From NCBI RefSeq assembly GCF_014650715.1, contig NZ_BMVM01000003.1:186001-250000 (forward strand): a stretch of DNA of 64,000 nucleotides, read 5' to 3'. A program made the position numbers and the translations under genes. This stretch comes from Streptomyces bluensis. GTDB taxonomy: Bacteria > Actinomycetota > Actinomycetes > Streptomycetales > Streptomycetaceae. Below are positions 1-8,533 of the stretch, in pieces (position 1 is the stretch's first letter; each line of letters begins with the position of its first letter). A model generated the notes under the pieces. It ran no database searches. It was not told where the DNA came from and saw only the letters and a program-made list of their open reading frames with translations.

Positions 1-31
1 GGAGGGGGCCCTGTCATTCGGCTCACTCGGC

Positions 32-469
32 TCACTCGGCGACGATCTCGGCCCAGACCATCAGACCGCTGCCGGTTCTCCGGGTCCCCCAACGGTCGGC
101 CAGCGCGTCCGTGATCAGAAGCCCACGCCCGTGCTCCCCCTCCAGGTCGGACGACGTTCTCGGCGTGGCCACCTGCACATGACCGCGCCCCTCGTCGATC
201 ACGCCGATCGTAACCGCTCCCGCGCTGTGGGCGAAGGTCACTGTAATGGTGCCGCTGTCACTGTGTTCCAGGGCGTTCGCGACCAGCTCTCCGGCAATCG
301 TCTCCAGGTCGTCCACCGTTCGGCGGGACAGCCCCCACGAGTGGGCGGTGTCCCGCACGTAGCGCCCGGCGGCGGGCGCGGAGGCGAGGTCGCGGCCGGG
401 GAAGGTGAGCAGGGCGTACGCGTGGTGCTGGCTGCCGCGAGACAGGAGATCTTCCGATGACCGATGCAT
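32..469 (-). CDS. GHKL ATP-binding protein (anti-sigma/RsbW-like)
   Basis: Small cytoplasmic ATPase-fold protein of the HATPase_c_2 type that is abundant in Streptomyces and usually thought to act as an anti-sigma or regulatory kinase. An N-box region (GELVANALEHSDSG), a VIDEGRG segment and a GRGLLITDALADRWG segment are visible, and the domain fills nearly the whole protein. The ATG at 469 is chosen because upstream residues look unlike the family; an in-frame start at 496 also exists. The gene is divergent from the DUF397 gene and their 5' ends overlap by 13 bases. Target sigma factor or partner is unknown. Confidence 0.85.
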   Translation of the reverse strand: MHRSSEDLLSRGSQHHAYALLTFPGRDLASAPAAGRYVRDTAHSWGLSRRTVDDLETIAGELVANALEHSDSGTITVTFAHSAGAVTIGVIDEGRGHVQVATPRTSSDLEGEHGRGLLITDALADRWGTRRTGSGLMVWAEIVAE

Positions 470-681
470 CAACCGCCGTCCGTCCCTCGCCCGCAACCTG
501 GCTCAAGAGCAGCTATAGCGCGGCCAACAATGAGTGCGTCGAGATCGTTTTCCACGACGAACTCGCGTCCATACGCGACTCGAAAGCCCCTCAGCGAGGC
601 ATGCTGACCGTGGCCAGGAATGCCTTTGCCGCCTTCACCGAGAGAGTGAAGGCACGAGAGGACATACACGAAGTGCTATGA
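457..681 (+). CDS. DUF397 domain protein
   Basis: 74-residue DUF397 protein with the typical WLKSSYS..NNECVEI start and SIRDSK centre. The ATG at 457 is supported by AGGAG at 444-448, eight bases upstream. DUF397 proteins normally follow an XRE-family regulator gene and are thought to work with it, often next to a divergent GHKL ATPase. Here the ATPase is present but no XRE gene is seen: DUF397 abuts the ATPase start directly, suggesting a deletion. The ribosome binding site lies inside the first codons of the opposite gene. Confidence 0.85.
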   Translation: MTDASTAVRPSPATWLKSSYSAANNECVEIVFHDELASIRDSKAPQRGMLTVARNAFAAFTERVKAREDIHEVL

Positions 682-1303
682 CTCCTGGGACCTCCAAGCG
701 GTGGTTCACACGGCGCTACGGACGCACAGCCGATAAGCAGGTTCTTCGGAGTTATGCGGTGGGATCAGTCGCCGGATTGGCAGATTTAAGTCACTCTCGA
801 CCTCTTCACAGCCGTCGAAGCGCTGTCCCAAATCTGCCAATCACCGCCCTCGGAGAGTCGCAACCTCGATTGCGACGATCCGCGCACCACTCAAGCTTCC
901 AGACTCACCATTTTCACGTACTGGACAGGGGCTCCGAGAACTTCAACGGTGAATTCACAGAGGACAGGGGGAGCAGACTTCATCTCAGAGCGATTCCGGA
1001 GACGTTCGGACTCTGCTTCCAGGCTTTCGGTGCTGTGCATCATTTAGCTAATGGTCAACCTTCCTGGAAGGCATGCTTCGGGTCGTCTGGCGTGGCGGAC
1101 ATGCCCCGCCACTGCAGACCGAGCCAGCGCGCTTCAACTATGACTGCGATCTTGCCCCTCACGGTGCTCACTTGAAACGACTCAGCCTTTCGGGATCGGG
1201 AATCCCTGAAGGCATTGCATGATCAACTCAAGATCCTCCGCGTATCACTACATGATCAGCACCTACCGCAATTGTGCGACCGGAAGTAGTGGCCACCTTG
1301 CGG
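682..1303. other. Gene-poor stretch with lower GC
   Basis: About 620 bases without a convincing gene. The one long plus-strand frame has no recognisable domain and no good start. Base composition is visibly more AT-rich than the surroundings, as often seen in degenerate or acquired DNA. The only clear structure is the inverted repeat at 775-842. Confidence 0.5.
775..842. repeat. Perfect 13-bp inverted repeat, 42-bp spacer
   Basis: GATTGGCAGATTT (775-787) is the exact reverse complement of AAATCTGCCAATC (830-842). It lies downstream of the DUF397 gene in a region with no gene. It could be a stem-loop, a binding site or the remains of a mobile element; nothing decides between these. Confidence 0.6.
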
Positions 1304-1576
1304 CTATTCATCACCGCGGCGAAGCCGTCGGGCGTTCTCGATGTCACGGCTGAGTGCGCTCAACCGTGGCGGGGTCCGTGAAGCATCAAGCACCACCACA
1401 CGGAGGTGGTCGCCGACCTTCGGAGGCTCCACCTCCTCCGACCACCAAGAAGGGTGCTTGACTTGGTCGACGAATCCCTCCTCGCCGTTGATGTCTACTC
1501 GCGCGCCCACCGTGGCTACACCTGTGACTACGGCATCGAATACTTGATGGTCCTGAGCCATCCCGTCACCCACCAT
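1304..1576 (-). CDS. S1-like domain protein, candidate immunity protein
   Basis: About 90 residues. The core (VFDAVVTGVATVGARVDINGEEGFVDQV, then VGDHLRVVVLD and PPRLSALSRD) follows the S1/OB-fold RNA-binding pattern of small bacterial S1 proteins. Its ATG at 1576 overlaps the stop of the toxin-tail remnant just upstream by 11 bases, so the two would be translationally coupled, as toxin and immunity genes often are. A second in-frame ATG lies at 1561. S1-like fold is inferred by eye; the immunity role is inferred only from position. It could instead be an unrelated small RNA-binding protein. Confidence 0.6.
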   Translation of the reverse strand: MVGDGMAQDHQVFDAVVTGVATVGARVDINGEEGFVDQVKHPSWWSEEVEPPKVGDHLRVVVLDASRTPPRLSALSRDIENARRLRRGDE

Positions 1577-1825
1577 TTCTGAACTCTTCTAGTGAAATCC
1601 ATGTCCGTTTGAGTGTGAGCTCATTGATTCGGTCGAGTTCATCGACCGGGATAACCCACTCGATCCTAGGAGCCCCGCCCTGACCGTTCCAATCATGCAT
1701 CTTCATATATTTATTGTCGCTGAATTCGCTCAGGAAATCCGGATGCATGTCGTAGCGGACACGCCATCGGCAAAATTCCTCCCTTTCGGGCTGATGTACT
1801 CTGCCGCTACAGAACGTTCGCCAAA
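1566..1825 (-). pseudogene. Orphan C-terminal toxin tail (Rhs-type module remnant)
   Basis: The frame encodes about 85 residues (from about FCSGRVHQPE to LEEFRNGG) rich in W, D and H, including DMHPDFLSEF, HDWNGQGGAPRIEW and IPVDELDRINELT. It looks like the end of a polymorphic-toxin tip of unassigned family. Upstream of about 1825 the same frame is merely antisense to a plus-strand Rhs fragment, so no genuine start or Rhs core remains on this strand. I read it as a displaced, start-less toxin tip kept next to its presumed immunity gene. AT-rich codons set it apart from neighbours. Confidence 0.55.
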
Positions 1826-1830
1826 ATAGA

Positions 1831-2055
1831 TCTACAACCATTTCCGCCACTACGACCCCGAAAAGGCCCGCTACACCACCCCCGACCCCCTCGGACTCAC
1901 ACCCGCCCAACCCTCACATCTGGACCGACCCCCTTGGACTGAGGCCGTGCCCTGAAGATACTTTCCCCATATACCGCACCCCTAAGGGCAAGGATGTCGA
2001 ATACGAACGGAATTATGGACCGAACCCGGTCAACCATCAGGCAGGGGTGGATCTC
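1831..2055 (+). pseudogene. Rhs core end plus truncated tip, frameshifted
   Basis: In the plus strand the codons read IYNHFRHYDPEKARYTTPDPLG, then LTPA, matching the end of the Rhs core in the intact gene (YNYFRHYDPETARYTTPDPLG). A deletion then removes the equivalent of about eight residues (DNPNTYVH) and shifts the frame. Reading continues in the next frame with NPHIWTDPLGLRPCPEDTFP and a short different tip (IYRTPKGKDVEYERNYGP). It ends where sequence homologous to the other strand of Rhs begins. There is no start and both ends are cut. Confidence 0.75.
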
Positions 2056-2219
2056 GGCCGGGGAAGCGAAAGGGTGTGTACGTGGTGCTGTTGGCGGCCC
2101 AAGCGGTGGTGCCCCACAGCGTGCTGCGCGTGCGCCAGGCGATTTCGCCGTGATCATCGACGAGTTCGGTGGGTGTGCCGATGAGGTCGGTGACGATGGC
2201 GAAAAAGCGGGAGTCGATC
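2056..2219 (-). pseudogene. Rhs core fragment (internal piece)
   Basis: The minus strand encodes IDSRFFAIVTDLIGTPTELV, a short linker, then WRTRSTLWGTTAWAANSTTY and TPFRFPG. This is nearly identical to the Rhs core of the intact gene at about 3763-3920 (IDSRFFAIVTDLVGTPTELI...). It is bounded on one side by the oppositely oriented Rhs piece and on the other by a truncated ATPase gene, so both ends are recombination joints. It has no start or stop of its own. Confidence 0.8.
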
Positions 2220-2552
2220 CGCACAGCCCTCCTCGGACCCGCCCGCCCTCGCGAACTCACCGACACAGCCGAACTGCTGACCTCGGAGCTGGTTTCCAAC
2301 GCCGTGAAACACTCCGACGGCCCGGTCTCCGTCAGACTCCGCTCCCACCCCGACGCCGTACGCATCGGAGTCATGGACAACCGCCCCGAACTGCCTGACC
2401 CTCTCCCCTGCACCACCGACCAGGACTTCGGCCGCGGCCTGTGCCTGGTGGACACCCTGGCCGACGCCTGGGGCCGCTACCCGCTCACCGCCCCCTCCCG
2501 AACGCCCAGCTGGAAGGTGGTGTGGTTCGAACTGTTCGCCCTACGGGAGTGA
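2218..2552 (+). pseudogene. 5'-truncated GHKL ATP-binding protein
   Basis: Reads RTALLGPARPRELTDTAELL, then TSELVSNAVKHSDGP, IGVMDNRPELP and GRGLCLVDTLADAWGRY, which is the C-terminal two thirds of an HATPase_c_2 anti-sigma-type protein. Its 5' end is replaced at about 2218 by antisense Rhs sequence. Any ATG further upstream (for example 2169) would fuse meaningless Rhs-antisense residues to the domain. The N-box is intact, so a product from an internal start is conceivable but unlikely to work normally. Confidence 0.7.
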
Positions 2553-2680
2553 CTCGACATAGGGCGAATCTCCCTCATCACGCTTCGCACGCCGAGACGG
2601 CTCCGGCGTGCCCCGCATGTCATCACCCTGGACGCTGAGTCCCGCGAGCCCGCCTTGCCACCTGGTGCTTTGCTGACCCG

Positions 2681-2726
2681 GTGAGGCTCGGCGGACGGCG
2701 AACCGGCCGCGGTGGCGGAGCCTCAC
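2681..2726. terminator. Stem-loop between convergent genes
   Basis: GTGAGGCTC (2681-2689) and GAGCCTCAC (2718-2726) form a perfect 9-bp stem around a GC-rich 28-base loop. It lies between the truncated ATPase (+) and the 3' end of the immunity gene (-), overlapping the latter's stop codon. There is no clear U tract, as is common in Streptomyces. Confidence 0.4.
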
Positions 2727-3172
2727 ACGTGATGAGTGGGGATACCTGATCCATTATCGGAAAATGGCGCTCCCACGTCCCAGGAAAATATGTAGCGAGA
2801 CGTTCTTGTGTCGTATTCGACACTGATCGTACTCGGCGTCAGGTTGAACTCCTCTCGCACCCAACCTTCCATAGCGAAGGCGGCAACCTCGGGAACGTAG
2901 TCGCTCGCCGGAAATGAAAAATCTTGCACCCTGACCGTAAGCCCCTGGGGGTGCAACATGTTCAGGCTGTCGGAGTGCAGAGACAGGCCATACATCATCC
3001 ATGCAAGATCACGCCAGTGCAAAGGGTCATTTTCCGGCAGCTCCAACCAAAGCTTACCGTTGATTTGCGCAGCGCACCTGGGGACACTCCCGGATGTGTC
3101 GGCCTCAGCGCTGATATCGGCAGCCAGTCCACCGATCGGACTGCGCTTTCTGAATCGGAATGTGCTGGCCAA
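2723..3172 (-). CDS. Putative immunity protein of the Rhs toxin
   Basis: 149-residue protein of unrecognised family, with no signal peptide or membrane segment. It starts at the ATG at 3172, ten bases after the Rhs stop, and is the last gene of the operon. Immunity genes of polymorphic toxins sit exactly here, and its more AT-rich composition matches that of the toxin tip rather than the Rhs body, as expected for a cassette exchanged together with the tip. Expected role: bind and neutralise the tip in the producer and its kin. The role is inferred from position; no catalytic motif is visible. Confidence 0.7.
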   Translation of the reverse strand: MASTFRFRKRSPIGGLAADISAEADTSGSVPRCAAQINGKLWLELPENDPLHWRDLAWMMYGLSLHSDSLNMLHPQGLTVRVQDFSFPASDYVPEVAAFAMEGWVREEFNLTPSTISVEYDTRTSRYIFSWDVGAPFSDNGSGIPTHHV

Positions 3173-3182
3173 TATGCATCCT

Positions 3183-6100
3183 TCAGTTCAAGAATTTCAA
3201 CAGGTGGAAAACTTGCCTGCTGAAATAGTGCTCGTTACCCATTCCAGTGTGTCCCCGTATGTAATCATAGCCATGGGGCTCACCAGCGCCATAGAGTCTG
3301 CTGTGGCGATCGACGAATGCTTCAGCGTCGCCCGGAGACATACTGACGATGTCGGCCTTGCGTAGTCCGTCGAAGTCGCTGCCGGTAATCTTAAACCTGA
3401 CGATTTCTACGTCGGCGCCCCGGCCTCGGAGACGTTCTGCGTACCTCAACGCCTCCTCCTCGGAACCCCACGAGTAGACGCCTTCCCCGTACTGACCTCT
3501 GATGTCCTCCGCGGGCCAGGGTTCACCGCCATTACGCAGGCGCTCCGCGTCCGCACGACTTTGCACGGTATGGAACTCGTGACACGGAGAAAGCCCGAGG
3601 GGGTCGGTCCAGGTGTGGGGGTTGTGGACATAGGTGTTGGGGTTGTCTGCGGGGGAGATGCCGAGAGGGTCGGGGGTGGTGTAGCGGGCGGTTTCGGGGT
3701 CGTAGTGGCGGAAGTAGTTGTAGTGGAGGCCTGTTTCGGGGTCGTAGTACTGGCCGGGAAAGCGGAGCGGTGTGTACGTGGTCCTGTTGGTCGCCCAGGC
3801 TGTTGTGCCCCACACGGTGCTGCGCGTGCGCCAGGCGATCTCGCCCTGTTCGTCTATGAGTTCGGTGGGTGTGCCGACGAGATCCGTGACGATGGCGAAG
3901 AAGCGGGAGTCGATCTCCTCCTGCGGAGCCTCGGTTGCGGTGATGCGTTCCCTCTGCGCGACCGGATGCAGGCCTTGGTGGTCCCAGGTCAGAGTGACCG
4001 GGTTCGGCAGGTCCGGGGACGTGGTGGTCTGTTCGCAGAGGGTCGTGCCGTCCCACGTGAAGTCGATGCGTTCGACGACTGTTTCGCCGTCGGGTGCGAG
4101 ACGGAGCTTTGCTGTTCGGCGGCCCAGGGGGTCGTACGTGTAGCGCCAGAGGGTGCCGTCCGGGGTCGTCACCGAGGTGAGGCGGTCCTCCGCGTCCCAT
4201 GCGTAGCGCCAGGTGTCCGGTTTGCGAGACAGGCGGGTCTTCTGGCGAAGGGTGGTGCGGCCCAGGGCGTCGTGTTCGTAGCGGACGTTGCCCGCGCGAG
4301 TGATGCGGGTGCCCACATGGGCGCGCTCTCCCACCGCCTCCTGGCCAGGGTGGCTGGACGGCCACGTCGCGGAGGTCTGGTTGCCTGCCTCGTCGTAGGC
4401 GTACGTCTCGGTCCAGTTCGCCGCGTGCACCGCCGTTACGCGGCCTGCCGCGTCCAGATTGAAGCGGCGGAAGCCGGAGAGTTGGTCGTCGATGCCGGTC
4501 AGGTTGCCGTCAGCGCGGTAGGTATACGTGCGCTGCTGGACCGTGCGGTCGCCCATGCCTGTTACCGATTGCGTGGTCAGGCGGCCCAGCGCGTCGAAAG
4601 TGTGGTCAAAGGTGATCAACTCGTCGACCTGGCGGGCCAGTTCGCGGCCCGCCTCGTCATATGTGAAGTCGACGGCGCGACCTGAAGCCACCATTCCCGT
4701 GCGGCGCCCAGCGGCGTCGTACGTCCACGTTGTGGTCGCGCCCTTGGGGGTGGCGCGGCTCGTTCTGCGGCCCAGTTCGTCGTAGGTGTAGGTCAGTTTC
4801 CTGCCGGCGACTGCCTCCGACGTCAACCGTCCGAGGTGGTCCCGCTGCAGCGTCAGCGTCGTGCCGTCTGGTCCTGTCGCCTGGGCGAGTTGGTCTGTGC
4901 CGTCGTACGTGTACGTCGTGACGCGGCCTGCAGCGTCCTTGCGGACGATCTGGCCCAGGGCGTTGCGCGCGAAGGAGACTGTCTGGCCGAGCGCGTTCGT
5001 ACGGGACCGCAAGCCGCCCGCTGCGTCGTGCGTGTACGTGAGCGTGCGATCGTCGAAGTCCGTCTCGGATATGAGGCGGCCCACCGGATCGTAGGCATAA
5101 CTCCAGGTCAGTCCCTGCGGGTTGCTGATCTTCGTCAGCCTGAGCTCGGTGTCGTGGTCGAAGGTGTAGCGCACTCCGTCCGGGCCGGTGCGAGCGGCAA
5201 GGAGGTCGAAGTGGGTGTACTCGTAGCGGGAGACCGCACCCATGGGGTCGGTGTGGCTGGTGCAGTTGCCCTCGCCGTCGTACGTCCAGGATTCCGTCGT
5301 TCCGTCGGGGGCGGTGCGCCGGGCGGGTTTGCCCTCCACCGTCCACTCCAGGCGGGTGAGCGCTCCCAACGGGTCCGTGATAGTGGCAGGACGGCCGAAA
5401 GTGTCACGTTCGTAGCGGGTCACGGCTCCCAGCGGGTCGGTGATCTCCAGCGGCAGGCCTGCCGCGTCGCACCGCACCTGCGTCGTCGCGCCCACCGCGT
5501 TGGTGACCGATGCCAGGTGCCCCACGGCGTCGTAGGTGAAGCGTGTGGTCGCTCCGGCGGCATCGGTCACCGCGGTGCGGTTGCCGCCCGCGTCGTACTC
5601 CTGCAGGGTGCGGCTGCCGTCCGGGTGGGAGACCACCACCGGCAGGCCCTGGTCGTTGTAGCCGATGCTGCTGTAGCGGCCGTCGGGGCGGACGACCATG
5701 ATCGGGCGGCCTGACTTGTCGTAGGCGTAGCTGGTGGTGCGGCCGAGTGGGTCGGTGATGGTGATCGGGCGGTCGTTGCGGTCGTATGTGGTGCGGGTTG
5801 TCGCGCCGTCCGGGCCGGTCTCGGCGACCACGTGCAGCTGGTTGTTGATCAGGTAGCGGGTCGTGTGGCCGAGGGAATCGGTGCGCGTGGTGACCTGGTG
5901 GCCGGTCTCCGGGTCGGTGTCGTCGTAGGTGTACGTGTTGCGCAGGTGGCCCGCGTCGCCCGTCTGGAAGGTGCAGCGGTCCTGCTCGTCGTAGACGTAG
6001 CGGTACGTCGAGCCGTTCGTGTCCGTCCAGGAGGTGATCCGGGCCAGGTCGTCGCTGGTGAACCGGGTCGGGATGCCTGAGGAGTTGGTCACCGACGCCA

Positions 6101-7919
6101 GGTGGCCGTGCTCGTCGTAGCCGAAGCGGACTAGTTCGATGTCGCAGTCAGCGTCGGTGTCGGCCAGGTGCAGGGCGGTGATGCGCCCGCCCTCAGTGGT
6201 GATCTTCAGGTGGTAGCCGGCCGAGTGGGCGATGCCCGTGGGGGCGCCTTCGGAGTCGTAAGTGAAGGTGAGCCACTGGGTGCCCGAGCGGTCGGAGATC
6301 TGTTCCAGCAGCGCGATGCCGTTGCCGTCGCCGCCCGGGGCCGCGAAGTACCACGTGCGGCCGGATTCGGGGTCGGTGACGGTGTAGTCGCCCCATGCGT
6401 CGATGGTCAGCGGGTGGCGCTCACCGTCCTCGGGCAGCACCGGTACGGCGGGGGCGGGGTGAGGGTAGGCCAGCAGGGAGCCGTCCTCGCGGACGAAGAT
6501 GACTCCCTCCGCGTCGACCTCCAGGCGCTGGTCCGCCGTGGAGGTCCAAGTGGCGCCGAACCAGCGGCCTGCCCGGTAGGACGACTCGAACTGCCGGGTG
6601 AAGACCAGGGGTAACTTGGCGGGGAGTGTCACATCGGTCTGCGGGAGGGCCATGCGGCCGGTGGCCATGTCGATGGGGTCGCCGCCGAAGGTCTTGCACC
6701 ACAGCTTCCGGGCGAAGTCCCGCAGCCCGGCACCGACACTCCTGCGGGCAGCTCCCGTCGCCGCTCCCTTGGCCGCCCCCCGTAACGCACCCCGCCCCGC
6801 CGCCCCCGCTCCCTTGCCGCCGATCAGGTTCGAGGCGAGGTAGCCCATCGCGTCGCCGGGGTCGCTGCGCCAGCCGGTGCCGAGGATCGACATGGGGAGG
6901 CGTTCGGGGTGGGCGGCGGTGCCGACCAGGCCGGCGAGCAGCATGTTGGAGTTCTGCAACCACTCGCCGGGGTGGGTGAGGTTGTAGGAGTCCATCGGAT
7001 TGACCGTGCGGGCCAGCTTCACCGCGTCCGCGCCGCCCTTGAGCAGACCGCCCAGCACATGGACCGAGTTGAGCTGGGCGCCCACGAAGGCGTCCGCGAC
7101 GTTGGCGCCCACGCGGTCGGTGAACTCCGGCTTCGGCGGGGCCAGCTCCAGGGCGCCTGCCAGCCTGCGCTGCGCGTCCCGGGCGGCGCCGGTGCGCTGG
7201 CGGCGTGCCTCCTCCAGGATCTCCACAGCCTCCCGGCGGGCCGCCACCGACGGGTCGGTGAAGGTGCCCGGCTCGGTCGGGCGCGGGCCCGGGTTGCGGC
7301 CCGCCAGCGCGGCCGCGTTGTACCGCTCGGCCGCCTGGTTGAAAGCCTCCACCTTGGCGTTGTGCGCGTCCGCCGCCTGCCGGTACGCCTCCCGTGCAGT
7401 GCGGAAGGCCTCGATCGCCGTCTGCGCCTGCTGCTGCGCCCAGCGCACCGTGTCCGCGTACGCCTCCACAGCGCCGGCCGCCTCCGCGCACGCGTCCGCC
7501 GCCGCAAGCCACTGCTTGGGCTGCATGTCGAACTTCGCCCGGAAGGCATCCGCGGCCTCGCCCTCCCAGCCGCCGGAGTCCAGCTTCCGCAGTCCCTGGC
7601 CGACGCTGTCGAACGCCCGGGAGAAGTCGCGAAGGTGCCTGGCCCTCGCGTTCAGCGCCTCCGGGCTGCCATGGATGAGTTCCTTCGGGTCCTCGCTCTC
7701 CCCCAGCTCGCGTTCGGCGACATCGCCGCCCAGCCGGTTGTTCAGGCCCTCGCCGAAGTCGCGTACCCCCTCGGCCAGGCCGCCCGCGCCGACCGCCGAC
7801 AGGCCGTCCGCCGCCCGGTCCGCACCCCAGTTGGCCGCCTCGCCGACGCCCCTCTTCGCGCTGTCAACGGCGCCCTCTATGCCGTCACCGAGACGGTCGG
7901 CCCAGTCCCCCACGCCCAT
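3183..7919 (-). CDS. Rhs/YD-repeat polymorphic toxin, ART-like tip
   Basis: 1578 residues. The N-terminal 210 residues are helical with a W118-E-G120 motif resembling WXG100/LXG substrates of type VII secretion. A DUF6531 region starts near 412 (DPIDMATGRM), tens of YD repeats fill about 570-1300, and the Rhs core ends with PDPLG and WTDPLGLSPC near 1446. The 132-residue tip has H1450 in FHTV, Y1482 in GEGVYSWGS and E1563 in GNEHYF followed by QVF, a pattern like H-Y-E PARP-type ADP-ribosyltransferases. I infer an NAD-using intercellular toxin released from the Rhs shell. Translation is coupled to the upstream gene (TGATG). Confidence 0.88.
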   Translation of the reverse strand: MGVGDWADRLGDGIEGAVDSAKRGVGEAANWGADRAADGLSAVGAGGLAEGVRDFGEGLNNRLGGDVAERELGESEDPKELIHGSPEALNARARHLRDFSRAFDSVGQGLRKLDSGGWEGEAADAFRAKFDMQPKQWLAAADACAEAAGAVEAYADTVRWAQQQAQTAIEAFRTAREAYRQAADAHNAKVEAFNQAAERYNAAALAGRNPGPRPTEPGTFTDPSVAARREAVEILEEARRQRTGAARDAQRRLAGALELAPPKPEFTDRVGANVADAFVGAQLNSVHVLGGLLKGGADAVKLARTVNPMDSYNLTHPGEWLQNSNMLLAGLVGTAAHPERLPMSILGTGWRSDPGDAMGYLASNLIGGKGAGAAGRGALRGAAKGAATGAARRSVGAGLRDFARKLWCKTFGGDPIDMATGRMALPQTDVTLPAKLPLVFTRQFESSYRAGRWFGATWTSTADQRLEVDAEGVIFVREDGSLLAYPHPAPAVPVLPEDGERHPLTIDAWGDYTVTDPESGRTWYFAAPGGDGNGIALLEQISDRSGTQWLTFTYDSEGAPTGIAHSAGYHLKITTEGGRITALHLADTDADCDIELVRFGYDEHGHLASVTNSSGIPTRFTSDDLARITSWTDTNGSTYRYVYDEQDRCTFQTGDAGHLRNTYTYDDTDPETGHQVTTRTDSLGHTTRYLINNQLHVVAETGPDGATTRTTYDRNDRPITITDPLGRTTSYAYDKSGRPIMVVRPDGRYSSIGYNDQGLPVVVSHPDGSRTLQEYDAGGNRTAVTDAAGATTRFTYDAVGHLASVTNAVGATTQVRCDAAGLPLEITDPLGAVTRYERDTFGRPATITDPLGALTRLEWTVEGKPARRTAPDGTTESWTYDGEGNCTSHTDPMGAVSRYEYTHFDLLAARTGPDGVRYTFDHDTELRLTKISNPQGLTWSYAYDPVGRLISETDFDDRTLTYTHDAAGGLRSRTNALGQTVSFARNALGQIVRKDAAGRVTTYTYDGTDQLAQATGPDGTTLTLQRDHLGRLTSEAVAGRKLTYTYDELGRRTSRATPKGATTTWTYDAAGRRTGMVASGRAVDFTYDEAGRELARQVDELITFDHTFDALGRLTTQSVTGMGDRTVQQRTYTYRADGNLTGIDDQLSGFRRFNLDAAGRVTAVHAANWTETYAYDEAGNQTSATWPSSHPGQEAVGERAHVGTRITRAGNVRYEHDALGRTTLRQKTRLSRKPDTWRYAWDAEDRLTSVTTPDGTLWRYTYDPLGRRTAKLRLAPDGETVVERIDFTWDGTTLCEQTTTSPDLPNPVTLTWDHQGLHPVAQRERITATEAPQEEIDSRFFAIVTDLVGTPTELIDEQGEIAWRTRSTVWGTTAWATNRTTYTPLRFPGQYYDPETGLHYNYFRHYDPETARYTTPDPLGISPADNPNTYVHNPHTWTDPLGLSPCHEFHTVQSRADAERLRNGGEPWPAEDIRGQYGEGVYSWGSEEEALRYAERLRGRGADVEIVRFKITGSDFDGLRKADIVSMSPGDAEAFVDRHSRLYGAGEPHGYDYIRGHTGMGNEHYFSRQVFHLLKFLN

Positions 7920-8533
7920 CAGCCCTCATCCTCCTGAGCTGCTGAGGCCTGCGGTGGGCCGCCCCACTGCCAGTCCGTTCGCGGATCGAGCAGTGCGTCC
8001 GGAGTCACCGTCGACGTCGATATGTCCTCCCCCGCCTGCGCCCAGGCCTCCTGGGCCCCCTCCTGGCCCGCCAGAAAGGACCCGGCGCTGTAGTCCGCGT
8101 CCCCGGCGTGGGAGACGGCGTTGTCCTTGAACGTGTCCGACCAGGAACGTTGCTCGACCTCCTCCGGGGACAGGTAGGGGTTGCCCGCTGCCGCCGTCCA
8201 CACCGTCTTCAGCGTGTTCGAGACGTACTCCTCCTGCTCGTGGTACAGCCCCGCCGACAGATTCAGCCGACCCGCGAACTCACTCGCGTCCCGCATCAGC
8301 GAGCGCACACCCCAGCCCCACCGCTCGCAGAAGTCGGCGAAAACCTGATGCAGGCTCGCGTCCCCCACCTCCAAGCCCGCCAGTTCCAGGTCGTCGAAGC
8401 CGCGCCCCAGGTTCGCCTCGATGTCGAAGCCCAACTCCTTGAGCTCGTCCATCGCCAGGTTGATGCCCCGGGTGATCTGCTCCAGCGCCTCCGCATCGAC
8501 TCGGTAGCCGCCACCGCTGCCGCCCCCGCTCAC
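7919..8533 (-). CDS. WXG-like helical partner of the Rhs toxin
   Basis: 204-residue mostly helical acidic protein with a Gly/Ser N-terminus and a central WGWGVRSLMRDASEFAGRL segment; family not recognised with certainty. The start is GTG at 8533, which overlaps the stop of the preceding gene (GTGA), and its own stop overlaps the Rhs ATG by one base. Such small helical proteins directly before large YD-repeat toxins in actinobacteria resemble ESX/WXG100 partners needed for secretion. The secretion-partner or chaperone role is inferred from fold impression and tight operon linkage. No signal peptide is present. Confidence 0.65.
   Translation of the reverse strand: MSGGGSGGGYRVDAEALEQITRGINLAMDELKELGFDIEANLGRGFDDLELAGLEVGDASLHQVFADFCERWGWGVRSLMRDASEFAGRLNLSAGLYHEQEEYVSNTLKTVWTAAAGNPYLSPEEVEQRSWSDTFKDNAVSHAGDADYSAGSFLAGQEGAQEAWAQAGEDISTSTVTPDALLDPRTDWQWGGPPQASAAQEDEG

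Noticed and set aside
534..1175. 213-residue plus-strand frame
   Set aside because: Begins inside the DUF397 gene in another frame, has no domain and no ribosome binding site; composition looks non-coding.
1566..1910. Complete 114-residue minus-strand gene
   Set aside because: The first 28 residues are only antisense to the plus-strand Rhs fragment; only the tail (to about 1825) looks like a protein.
2169..2552. Intact small ATP-binding protein starting at 2169
   Set aside because: The first 16 codons are antisense Rhs sequence; the genuine gene is truncated.
4836..5714. Long plus-strand open frames opposite the Rhs gene
   Set aside because: They are antisense to the YD repeats, have no domain and follow the third-base GC pattern of the Rhs gene; the minus-strand gene explains them.
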